From positions 8,572,308 through 8,636,307 of the forward strand of contig OZ023184.1 of the NCBI GenBank assembly GCA_963995505.1: a stretch of 64,000 nt of DNA, given 5' to 3'. The notes under the pieces were generated by a model, which saw nothing but the letters and a program-made list of their open reading frames with translations, had not been told where the DNA came from and made no database searches. Positions within the stretch are counted from its first letter, which is position 1, and each line of letters begins with the position of its first letter. Made by a program: the position numbers and the translations under genes. Origin of the DNA: Hypericum androsaemum. Lineage: Eukaryota > Streptophyta > Magnoliopsida > Malpighiales > Hypericaceae. Positions 33,799 to 44,373 of this stretch are shown here, one piece after another.

Positions 33799-35553
33799 CG
33801 ATCTCCCCATGTCATAACTGATTGCTCAGCTGGTGCTTATAGAAAAGGTAAGTAATGATTACTCAGTAAACTTCATGGTATTAAGTACGTCGTACGTGTC
33901 ATATTAGTGTATTTACCGCCTTAATAATTACCCTCTCATCGCTTCTTCTTGGTGTTTGCCATCTTTGGCAGTACTTTCTCGGGCGACTTTGACCACTTCC
34001 GAACTTCGTGCAACGTCCACTATGTAATATGGCCTAATTTGTAATTTCCTCCGTTTTAACTGCTACAATTTTAAGTTATATAAACAAATTATAATACAAG
34101 GTTCTGGGTATCAATTTAATGCTCGAGGCTGTAGTGAGTTGGTGGCCACTGTGTGGTGGGTTTCCCATCATAAAAGCGCTGGGTATTATTAATGTTCTGC
34201 GACGTCATTGTACGTAGGACAGGAAAAAAACTCCCATCTACATCTGAAATTTAATGTATTCTTTCCCTGTATATTAAATAAATGCGTAATCGTGCCTTCA
34301 TTTATTTCGAAACTTATCCCAATTAATTGCGTGAAATTAGTCGTGGTCGCAGAGTTGGTTCAACCATTAAGAAAATTTGAATAATTTTCTTTAAAAAATT
34401 GGATTCATACGGTACGAATCAAAAAATAAACGAGAACTATTGCAAATAAAATTTGAAAAGTGATCTTATACAGTAGATTGAAAAAATTAGTGATGGTCGT
34501 TGTACATCCACGTGGGTTGCTGGAGACATACTAGACACAAGAAATTATAGCATCCACCCAAAGCCCTTAACATCGACATGAACCGGTCGTGTAGAAATTA
34601 TTGTTTAATCCGATGTGCTTAGTGTTCAATTAAATTAATTGTTCAGCTAAAGAAATTCAATTAATTCTTTTGGGCCTTGTACATTAATCGGCCCATAGTT
34701 TAACACGGAAATCAGCTGCCAATGCCAATAATCTAATCCCAAGTCGAAAAGTGGATATTTTCTGCGAAATCTGTGCAACTAGAAACTGTAAGCCCACATG
34801 AGCCCAACTAGACTCTTCCAATTATGATTCATGTGGGCTTACCGTTTTTTTAGGATAAAAAAAAAGAAACTGTAAGCCCACATGAATCATAATTTGAAGA
34901 GTCAGCCCATAGTTAAGGTAAGCCCAGCAGGCCCATAATACGGAGGCCCAAATAATTTGTTTGGACTGATACTTTAATCGGCCAACTTTAAGCTGGAAAT
35001 CCGCTGCCTGTAAACTTTAATCGGCCCAACCAATGAGAGTTTCGTCCAAATGATAAAATATTCATATTCACTTAATAAAATTTTGAGATATAATCTTATA
35101 AATGTAAAAAATATCATTGGAAAAATTCACCTCTGATTCCGTCCAAATGAGATTAAAAAAACTGTAGTTGGCCCATCCCATCCTCACCATTAGTCAAGAA
35201 GCCCATACTTAACATGGGGCCCTTCAGGCCCAGCCCACGAATCCACTTTAAAAGGACAAAAAAGATATTTCATTCTCGTCCCGTCACTGGCGGTGGAGAG
35301 AGCGCGCAAATCCAACCGTGATAATATAAACGCCAAATTTAATTTATTTTTTTTATAAAAAAGAGTATAAAGGCAAAAGAACATTTAAAAAAAACGAGAG
35401 CAATCAACATCTTATATTCTCTTTCTCAAAATAAAAATAAAAATCTTATATTCACGGGAGGAGATTAATCGATTCCCAGGGATTAGATTCTAACGTCAAC
35501 CGTCGCCTTCCTCGAGAACAAGGGTCAAGGGCTGGTTAAAATCTACGCGGGAG
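33799..35553. other. Intergenic DNA between MIR390 and MATE
   Basis: The part 34120-34345 has a diverged copy at 8650-8890. A strong inverted repeat lies at 34811-34903. The last 150 bp hold the MATE 5' leader. No further gene was seen. Confidence 0.5.
34811..34903. repeat. Near-perfect inverted repeat (hairpin)
   Basis: Arms 34811-34846 and 34866-34903 share GACTCTTC..AATTATGATTCATGTGGGCTTAC against its reverse complement with one or two mismatches; the ~20-base AT-rich loop is TTTTTAGGATAAAAAAAAAG-like. Another partial copy of GTAAGCCCACATGA lies at 34788-34801. It could be the core of a tiny foldback element. Confidence 0.75.
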
Positions 35554-38500
35554 ATGGCGACCGCGGTTAACTTGCTCGGGTTTGTAACCGTCCACTCGTT
35601 GCCCACCCAAACGCGAACCGTTCGTCCCCGGCGATCTCTCCGGCTACGGTCACAGAAGAAGGGGACGCCCTCGCTCGAAACGTGTGCTGATGAGCCGGCA
35701 TCGGCCTCGCCACCTCCCGAACCGGTTCCTCCTCCGGCCGGTTCATTGACCGCTCTAATCGCTAATTTAAGGTGTCCTGGTTGTTGTTTAATTACAACGA
35801 GTTCTTCTGGTCGTTTTCGGTTAATTGCGATTAACGTATCTAGTACTTTTTTCTTTTGGCAGGGAAGGGTTTAAGGTTGACGAGCTCGGGAGAGAGATTA
35901 TATCCATCGCTTTACCTGCGGCTTTGGCTCTCGCGGCGGATCCCATCACCTCGCTCGTGGATACTGCCTTTGTTGGCCACATAGGTATCACACACAAGAA
36001 ATTAGGAGATTAGCTGTTTCTTCTTTTTAGTTTTTTGTTATGGTTTTAAAATTTTGTTAGTTGACTTGTATTCGGCTTTGTGCCGTTTTCCAAGTGCAGC
36101 GTAAGGGGTTAAAATAGGAGTTCTAATTCGTGAAAGATTGACCTGTAGGTTCGGCCGAGCTGGCAGCAGTGGGCGTTTCGGTTTCGGTGTTCAACCTGGT
36201 CTCCAAGTTGTTTAACGTTCCTTTGCTTAATGTCACTACCTCGTTTGTAGCTGAAGAGCAGGTGTTGGCTAGCAAGCGCACAGGTACAAGGCTGTTTATT
36301 TTAGACGTCTCCTTGACTGAACGTTTTAGTGTTCCGGAACTGATTGTTGTTCTTGTTATTGGTGGTTTCTGTCAACTTTTCTTGAAGATGTTGCAAGTGA
36401 GTGCCAGGACAGGAAGGTTCTTCCTTCAGTGTCAACGTCGTTGGCACTCGCTGCTGGCGTTGGCATTGCAGAGGCTGTTGCACTCTATGTTGGCTCGGGT
36501 TTCCTAATGAATATCATGGGTATACCTGTTGTACGTCTGTATTAGCTGGTTGCATGCCACTTCTTGCTTTTGAACTTACTAATGTTGTTTGTCTGTGGAC
36601 ATCGTTTTTTAATGCTTCATATCACACAGGGTTCACCGATGAGACAGCCAGCTGAGCAATTTCTTTCTGTGAGAGCTTTTGGTGCTCCACCCATTGTGAT
36701 TGCACTTGCTGCACAAGGTGCTTTCCGTGGATTTAAGGATACAAGGACCCCTTTGTATGCAGTTGGCAAGTGCTTCTGCGCTTTGACTCCGTTAGCACTT
36801 TGGTTGTACCTGTGGCGAATCTGTTATACGTTCATAGACATGACCCTTACTGGCTGTGATATTTCGATTTTCAGTGGCCGGGAACTTGCTGAATGCTATC
36901 TTGGACCCATTACTGATATTCCTGTTTGGCTTTGGCATTGGTGGTGCTGCTGTTGCGACTGTGATTTCCGAGTATGTCACTAATGTGGTAAACTGAGTAA
37001 TGTTAGCTCCTCTTGACAAAGTACTTCACTCCAATTGGATCGGTGCATGATTTCTTATCGGTTTTTACCTTGTTGATGCCAATGCTGTCCAGATATCTGA
37101 TTGCTTTCATCCTGCTTTGGAAGTTGAATGACAAAGTGGAATTGATTTCTCCTGAAATTGATGGAGCCCGGTTTCTACGCTATCTGAACTCTGGTAGATA
37201 CCTTTCTTCCCCTATTCCCGCAAATCAGTTTAAATTTCTCGTTTAAAAGCCATAAGATCTTGTGTTAAACCTGCAGGTGGCCTTCTTATCGGCAGGACGA
37301 TTTCAGTGCTTTTAACCATGACATTGTCGACGTCACTGGCTGCTAGAGAAGGATCCATATCTATGGCTGGTCATCAGATTTGCATGCAAGTCTGGCTGTC
37401 TGTCTCTTTACTCAATGATGCCCTTGCCCTGGCTGGTCAGGTAAATTTTCTGCATAGGATGCGCTTATCACAGCATGTCATGTAACATTACGAGAAGACT
37501 CAAGAGTCACCAGAAAGTGTAATTAATGATTACATATTGCATTTTTCAAGAGCTTCTATGTTTTATTTTAGCTTGTCACATGAGCTGAGGTGCTGTGCTG
37601 GAACTGGATATTTCATTAAACTCGTCCACTCTCTGTGCATTAAAACGCACGATGTTTCGTTTACCTTCAAACAAATCTTGGCTCCAATTGTAAGCTATAG
37701 ATCCTTTTGAGTGTGAGCCATCTTGCCAGCGATCTCCATGTTTTTTGAATCCTGTAATTGTACATTTCATACTACAGCATAGTCGACACCGACTTTTCCC
37801 AATGTTCATTTTCAGGCTCTTCTGGCCAATGGTTACTCCGAAGGAAATTATAAACAAGCTCGCCAAGTGATTTATAGGACACTGCAGGTGCATGCATTCT
37901 GTTCCTATTTGGATTTCCTTTAATATCGTTAATCCCCTTCTGATGACATCCATGAGCCAACTGTAACTAATCCTGTTTTGTCTTTGCCACATCTTAATGT
38001 TCAACAGATAGGTCTATTTACTGGAATTTCCTTGGGTGTAGTCCTTTCCCTTGGTTTTGGAGCATTTTCTAGCTTGTTCACTACAGATACAGACGTTCTT
38101 AAAATTGCATGGTCTGGTATTTGGGTGAGGACTCTGTTTCCATGACTCTTATTTGATTCGACTGTCTGACCTATAAACGGTCTTGAAATGTGCAAGTCCT
38201 TTTCAAAGGTAGGATTTTTTCTGTGAGGCCAACACAGAGAAAAGATGCGTCAAATGCCATTCTTTATGCAGGTTTTGTATGCAAAAGCGAGTTGGCTCTG
38301 AGATGCTTGCTTTCAAAATCATTAGTGAAATCTTTTGCTTGCAAGAAGAAAATCTAGTGGAATAAACAAGAATTCAATAGTTGTGCCAACATTTTTGGGT
38401 TTGCATTCTTTGTTGTTTTGCCAACTCAGATTGTCTGTCAATGTGATAGATTTGAGTAAGAAATCGTATGCGAATCATGCAGTTTGTTGCCGGGTCCCAG

Positions 38501-39236
38501 CCAATGAATGCTCTAGCATTTGTGATTGATGGGCTTTACTACGGGGTCTCAGATTTTGGTTATGCTGCGTACTCGATGGTTTGTTCCTGATCCTTTTTGT
38601 TAAGAGTTATCATTATTCCATTAGGTCTGCAATTCAAAGCTTATTATTTGTGTAGATCGTAGTTGGAGTCATCTCCTCTGGTTTCCTACTTATTGCCACT
38701 CCAGTATTTGGCCTTGCCGGAGTTTGGGCAGGATTGTTTCTCTTCATGACTTTGCGCGTCATAGCTGGGATCTGGAGGTAATTACATTACTGATACGCTT
38801 ATTAGTTATATTTGCTTCTTTATGACCATAATTGCACAATAATGGTGAAGATGTTAAACATCAGTTTGACAGAAGCAAAAATCTGACTCAATTGACATTT
38901 GGTAAAGACCCAATTTTGGAGATGTCTTTAGGCTCTAGTACGTCTTAATCATTTTCTATATCTGTATCCCCTGGTATCTGCAATGTTCCTTGTTCAAAAT
39001 TAAGTTGATGAGATGCCTCAAAGATGTACCCGCAATGGCAATTCAAGCGTTTTGTGACAAATTTGGTGACTGCTGTCTAAATTGCTCATGTGACGTGCAG
39101 GGTTTGATAAATCATGTAGAACTTGATGCCTCTGACTCCAACTTAACATGTTCGGTGTTCTATTTTGTTCAGGCTGGGTACAAGATCTGGACCATGGGAA
39201 ATGGTCTGGGCTGAAACAGAACAGGAAAATGACTGA
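35554..39236 (+). CDS. MATE-family transporter, plastid DTX44/DTX45-like, 13 exons
   Basis: This is a multidrug-and-toxin-extrusion carrier, predicted to move organic anions across a plastid membrane by cation antiport. Exons with consistent phase: 35554-35771, 35863-35984, 36149-36283, 36388-36530, 36630-36765, 36875-36971, 37093-37193, 37277-37440, 37816-37887, 38008-38124, 38483-38578, 38656-38777, 39173-39236. They join to 528 residues plus stop. Residues 1-70 are Arg/Ser/Pro-rich and look like a transit peptide. The MATE core follows, with IALPAALALAADPITSLVDT, VAEEQVLASKRT, GAFRGFKDTRTPLYAV and NGYSEGNYKQARQVIYR. Twelve hydrophobic segments are expected. Eleven introns are GT-AG; the intron after exon 5 starts GC. 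The DTX44/45 versus EDS5/FRD3 choice rests on the N-terminus and exon layout as I recall them. Confidence 0.92.
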
Positions 39237-39870
39237 GGTTCCTCTCCAGATCGTACGCTTTACCTCAATGATTCATCTAGCGGCTAACCTGAATGCGGTC
39301 CCCAGCAACATCAGGCAAGTGGCCATGGTGAATGCTCGACAGTCATGTCGAGCATCACGATGCATACTGATGATCCACTATAGCCACAGCCTGATTGGGT
39401 TACTGACATGTCCGGCGGTTAGCTGCTCGCTCGACTCTTTACAGAAAGGCTAACCAACAAAGATATAATAACACTGGGACTTCTGGATCTGCAAAGCTGA
39501 GTTTTGGATGCTTGAAGTGCTGCTGCAGATATTGTTGGGCCACTATCAAAATCGCGGGATTACCATCTTTTGATGAATTTGCTGTAGTTGAGTCTCTCGA
39601 GGGCATGCACTCGACAGACGAATAAAAAGACTGTAATTGAAGTATCGATTACTAAAGAGTAGTATGTAAACCGCATGAAAAGTTGAAAAATCTTATACTG
39701 GATAAGAATTGCAGTCTACAATATGTTTATCCTACCTACGAATACCATTGTACTATATCTAAGAGGGGGTGAACCTATCCTATTCTTTCTTCCTAATTTT
39801 CCTATTCTGTTCAATGAAGTAACCACTGCTGCTCCTTGTCAGGTTCCCGAAGAACAGAAGGAATCATCGC
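39237..39870. other. MATE 3' UTR and convergent spacer
   Basis: An AATAAA poly(A) signal candidate lies near 39621-39626. The spacer separates the convergent MATE and DREB2 genes by about 630 bp of stop-to-stop sequence, so their transcripts may end close together. Confidence 0.5.
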
Positions 39871-40866
39871 TCAAAAACTTAGTTCTCGCAGCATCGGGTC
39901 ATCAGGTAAACCATAATCAAACAGGAGCCTGGATGGATCGAAGCTAGGATCCGTGCCTTGATTTCCAACTGGAGCAGCTGGTAAACAAGGTAACCCACAA
40001 GACGGATTCGCTGCCTCCATATGATGATAACCGAAGTGGTCAGGAATATTATACCTCTCTTGTGATTCTGCAGAACCGTAACTTGCAGGGAAACTGAGGC
40101 TTGCATTGGATTCAAGTCCGGAGCTACAATGGCCTTCCTTACCACGATCCATTTCCATGGCATGCTCCTGCCTGTCGATGAAGCTGTCATGCTTACTGGA
40201 AACCACATTCCGAGCAAGCACTTCCTCCATGTCCTCCTCCTGTAAGCACCCGTACCTACCCTTAACGTCATCAGAACCGTAACGCTTCATCATATCGGAA
40301 AGTTCATACTCATCCTCCATTCCTTCTCCCAAAAGACGAGGCTCTGCCTCCGCTTGATCTCCAACGACAACCACCTCGGACTTCTCAGCTTCATCCAACG
40401 GCGTCTTGGGACGCACAACGGGATCCCAAAACTCGGAGCAACCAGCTGGGAAGTTGAGGATGGCGTTATGACCGTACATGGCGCTCGCCGCTTTATCGTA
40501 AGCAACGGCAGCTTCTTTGGCAGTATCAAACGTGCCAAGCCAAAGCCTATTGTTGTTCCTGGGAGGACCAACAACAGCTGGATCTCTTTTTACCGGTTCC
40601 CTTATCTCCGCTACCCACTTTCCCCAAGTCCGCTGCCTTACTCCCCTATACTTGCAATCCAAGTTCTCCGGGCCACCTTTCCCTCTCATGCAACCCTTCC
40701 TCGAGCCCTTGCCTGGTGGCCCTTTGGAGTTACTCGCTTCGAGCTGGTTCTTCTTCTCCCACTTCTCTAGCGTGTCCTCCACCGGCTCGCTACCGTCGCG
40801 TCTCTTCCTCGTTCGTTTCTTGTTCTTGGTCTCCACGCGCGAAGCTTCTGGTGTCGACAGTTCCAT
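39871..40866 (-). CDS. DREB2: DREB2-class AP2/ERF transcription factor
   Basis: A 331-residue nuclear factor is predicted to bind DRE/CRT elements (core CCGAC) and activate drought/heat genes. One AP2 domain spans residues 72-140 ([19 protein letters not shown] ... [20 protein letters not shown]). The DREB-specific Val and Glu at domain positions 14 and 19 are residues 85 and 90. A basic nuclear signal KKRTRKRR is at 16-23, and the DREB2 motif RGKGGPEN precedes the domain. The C-terminal half is acidic and Ser-rich, suiting an activation region; a serine-rich patch after the AP2 domain like the DREB2A degradation region is not obvious. There is no intron. ATG 40866 is the first in-frame start. 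A minus-strand TATAAAG (40918-40912) sits just upstream. Confidence 0.93.
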   Translation of the reverse strand: MELSTPEASRVETKNKKRTRKRRDGSEPVEDTLEKWEKKNQLEASNSKGPPGKGSRKGCMRGKGGPENLDCKYRGVRQRTWGKWVAEIREPVKRDPAVVGPPRNNNRLWLGTFDTAKEAAVAYDKAASAMYGHNAILNFPAGCSEFWDPVVRPKTPLDEAEKSEVVVVGDQAEAEPRLLGEGMEDEYELSDMMKRYGSDDVKGRYGCLQEEDMEEVLARNVVSSKHDSFIDRQEHAMEMDRGKEGHCSSGLESNASLSFPASYGSAESQERYNIPDHFGYHHMEAANPSCGLPCLPAAPVGNQGTDPSFDPSRLLFDYGLPDDPMLRELSF

Positions 40867-40911
40867 TCTAATTGACGGCCCAAAAGGGTTTTACTAGGGT
40901 TTATGTCGGGT

Positions 40912-40918
40912 CTTTATA
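40912..40918 (-). promoter_or_regulatory. TATA box of DREB2 gene
   Basis: TATAAAG on the minus strand about 46-52 bp before the ATG implies a very short 5' UTR. It may be a non-functional match if the true start is further upstream. Confidence 0.45.
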
Positions 40919-42524
40919 AAATGGATGTTTTGAGGATTGTCTTGGGGACGAAGTAATGTAATTACTAAATTTAAGTACGTTCCCCATCTCGTGTTTTGGA
41001 CGAAGAATATGGAGGATATTTGTTCAGGTGACGCGGCTGAGCTTATCTACGGTCGTGGCCAGTCCGCAGCTGTCGTTTCTGACACGTGGCACAACCCCGT
41101 TGCCAGGCATCGTTTCCTTGGGGACTAAGGCTTTGACCTTGTTAGGTAAATTAACAAAAATACTCTTCCTTAATTTTCTGGTCACGCTTATACTGTTGAT
41201 AAAGACCTCGCAAGGCGACAGCGAAATTAAATTGCGGCTGAAAAGAAAACGACAGTTTTTCGTAAAAATTCCTCGTATTGTTTCAGGATCCTAGGAAGCT
41301 TCCTAGTCACTGCCCTGTAATTTCCTCCTCCTCGACCAAACCAATAGCGATGGGGTATAAGATAACGTCGCCTAAGACTTGAGGAAAAAAAAAGGAATAT
41401 CTTGCTCAGACCGTCTTATTATAAGAACTTGGATACAATACAAGTCAACAACTCTGCTAAGCCAAAAATCCTCGCAACATCGGGTAGTTGACGATGGGAA
41501 CAGGGGAGGCTGATCATTTTACATGAAACATAGCAACGGAGGCCAGATCAACATGTTTTTGCTGTCTTGGTCTCTTGTAGGCAGTACTCCTTATCTTCAG
41601 CTTATCGCAATGGTAAAATCACAATACCTATGGTACACTTGGGCAACAGCAAGCAATTGATAGAAACTAGACAGAAGCCCGTTAAAATTGATCAACTCTG
41701 GTGCGAGCCCTCTCGCAGATATTTAACCGCAGAACCGTCAGCGACCAGCCGATGATCGCACTTTCAAAAGTACCAAGGACATAACAGATGAGAAGTTGAT
41801 GAAGCACAATTCAATCATTTTCTTGCTGTTGCTACCCTGCAATATGCGTTTGAATATTAAAAGTATAAATTGTAAAATGTTCCTACCAAAAAACTGAAAA
41901 ATGTTGCCAAGTGAATATACAAAAACTGCACATGAAGATGATAGTAGATTACTTTCCAGTTACAAAACAAAGGAGCAAAACAAACACGGACCGACTGGAA
42001 ACATTCTAGTCCAAGACAGCCTGTCAAACTCGCAAATCTTTTGCCATATGGTAGCCTTTGTTCAATCAGTATTAGAGCAACAAGAATAATTTTTCTCATT
42101 TTGTGCAACTTATTCTTTGAACACAATCAAATTTCTTTAATTCAACCAGCTCAACTTTACCTACTCGAATACATTGCAAGTTACTTCAACTAGACAAGCA
42201 CGCCTGCAAAATCTCAACCTACAAAACAAATGCAGCCTCTTGCGAATGGACAAAACAATGATTTAAGAGGGTAAACACAAGCAACTTCATGTATAAGATG
42301 AATAAGTCGAAAGAGAATAACTCTTTAATAACTTCTTTTATGTTTGGCCACCTCAAAAGCAAAACCATTGTCACAAATCAAAGATAGATTTGACAACAGC
42401 AATATGATAGTTGGCACATAAATCAAACAGACATAACAAAATATAGAAACCTAATCCCTGCTCGCCTGTAATGGTAAAACCAAAAGAAGATCACCTCGGA
42501 AATCTGAAAATTCAGCGTGCAGCT
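40919..42524. other. Intergenic: DREB2 promoter and MPN-gene 3' flank
   Basis: Apart from the ABRE, no features were recognised; open frames here are short and without family signatures. Some of 41.4-42.5 kb may be transcribed as 3' UTR of the minus-strand gene that ends at 42525. Confidence 0.4.
41083..41090 (+). promoter_or_regulatory. ABRE/G-box upstream of DREB2
   Basis: CACGTGGC, a perfect ABA-response element core, lies 217 bp upstream of the DREB2 ATG. DREB2A of Arabidopsis is known to be driven through ABRE elements. Function here is inferred from position. Confidence 0.55.
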
Positions 42525-43742
42525 TTATTCAAGTCCGCCCCTGGCAATCCTGTATCTTAACTTTCTATTGTGATTCTCCTGAAAAGAAATGACATTTCCA
42601 GCAAAACACAACAAACCATTAGTCCCTACTTAAAACTAACCGACACAACCAAACTTAATCCCTCAAGGATCTAACAACACCCCTAATCACCCTCAAAGAT
42701 GCTTAGTCTACTAGAAACTATACCACTCGGCACCAACTAGGCGCACCCAAAACAGCCTCATTTTGAGGTCCACCAATTAACCACAAAGTTCTATGATATT
42801 CTAACAACCAAAATCCACAGGTTCCAAGCAACTACCCGAACCAAGAGGTGGCTATACCTGGCAGAGGATCTTGGCATTGCTAATCTCCACATCCCCGGCC
42901 AAGCCCTCGACTTTGTCTAACATCTTCTCGTACAAATCCTGCAACCTCAGCGTATAATCCGAGGCCTCGGGCCCTACCAAACGCTTCAAGTCCTGAACAG
43001 GAAAGCCTAGCGCGAACTGATCTACCTCCTTCTGCGCCCTCTGCGCCTCCTTCATCGCCCCGAGGGGCTTCCCCTCCCCTTCTTTCTGGTCCACATTCAT
43101 TGCCGAGGAGCCCCTCAGCTCGCACCCCAAGCCCGGGAAGAACCCCGAATTGACCGGTCCAAAGGACCCGTAGTGGCCCCGGAAGTCTGGACCAATGTTG
43201 ACCACGTCCATGTGACGGGCCTCAAGGGCGCGCGTGGCCGGGCGGTACTGGTACGCGCGGTAGTCGTGCGTGTGAATGATCTGGTCGTGCAAGGGAGTCG
43301 AAAGCAGCAGGAACACGCAAGGCGGGATCGGGACTGGATCGCCGGCGCTAGGGTTTGGAAGGGGTCCGCCGGCGGAGAGGGAGTGGGAGACGGCGAACTC
43401 GCGCATGGAGGGGCGGAGGGGGGACCGCCGGCGGCCGGAGAACCATCCGAGGAGGCGGCGGTCGGGGGAGAGGAGGTGGTCGAGGGAGGGGAGTAGGCGG
43501 CCGGCAGGGGAGAAGAAGGAGAGCGGGGAGGAGTTAGGGCATGTGAAGGCGGTTACTGTGGCGGTTATTTGGGGACCGGAAGAGGATGAGTCGTCGTCGT
43601 CGGTTAGGGCGGGGGAGGAGGAGATGGTGACGTGGCCGAAGAGGAGGCCGTCCACGTCGCCGAGGGAGGAGGAGATCCGTTGGATAAGGGAGGCCAGCGT
43701 GGAGCCCGATATCGCCACTTTCGCCAAGGGCAGATCTTCCAT
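42525..43742 (-). CDS. Abraxas-like MPN-domain protein (BRISC/BRCA1-A scaffold)
   Basis: Two exons, 43742-42858 and 42578-42525, give 312 residues; the join CAG/GTATAG ... TTTCAG/GAG is in frame and adds ENHNRKLRYRIARGGLE. The N-terminal MPN domain starts with ISGSTLASLIQRISSSLGDV and DGLLFGHVTIS. The block LLGWFSGRRRSPLRPSMREF matches the Abraxas/FAM175 signature. The catalytic HxH...D zinc motif of active JAMM proteases is lacking, as expected for the scaffold partner of BRCC36. The C-terminal part (about 235-300) is predicted helical and would pair with BRCC36. The usual role is K63-linked deubiquitination complexes in DNA repair. A second intron outside the CDS cannot be excluded. Confidence 0.85.
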
Positions 43743-44373
43743 TTTATTATTTATTTTATTCGGGCTGGAATTGAAGCTCCCTCCTCCTTGCCTTTTGGTT
43801 TTATATTGTCTTTTTGAGTTTTCCTCTTTTTACATTCTCGATCCTGTGAAACTATTGAGGACTCACACTCTTCCTCCACACTCTTCCTCCTAACCACTTT
43901 CCCTTCGGATTTGAGTATTTGAAAATAGTCTAGTATTAATAAATTTTTTAATAATTTTTGTCACCAACTCAGCTCTAGTTAGATTAGTAGGCGAAGTTGA
44001 ATGACCAAACACCAAAAAAATATAATAAGTTGGAGATAGTGATTTCATTAACTCTTCGATTTTTGATGTTCCAGATAATTTCAATAACAAACCTTCGATT
44101 CTATATAAAATGGAACCAAATAAGATTTAAACACCTGAAAAAAAGTTTATAATCATCCAACATTACCAATCTTCTAAAAGAATTGCAACAATGACTTTTA
44201 TTGTGTCCGTACAAAAAGAATGATTGCTTAATAATAAATAAATCCCAATACCAATAGTGAAACGCTAGTGGAAACAAACCACTCTTTAACTTAATTCTAT
44301 ATATACACTAGACACCAAAAATCAAAGAATCATCCACCTGAAAATGTGATCTGCAATGTTCTTTGAACAGGCT
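43743..44373. other. Intergenic spacer
   Basis: It contains the putative promoter of the Abraxas-like gene and the 3' UTR of the receptor kinase. It is AT-rich, with no other features seen. Confidence 0.4.

Noticed and set aside
43173..43893. Plus-strand frames over the Abraxas-like gene
   Set aside because: Antisense shadows in GC-rich exon 1.
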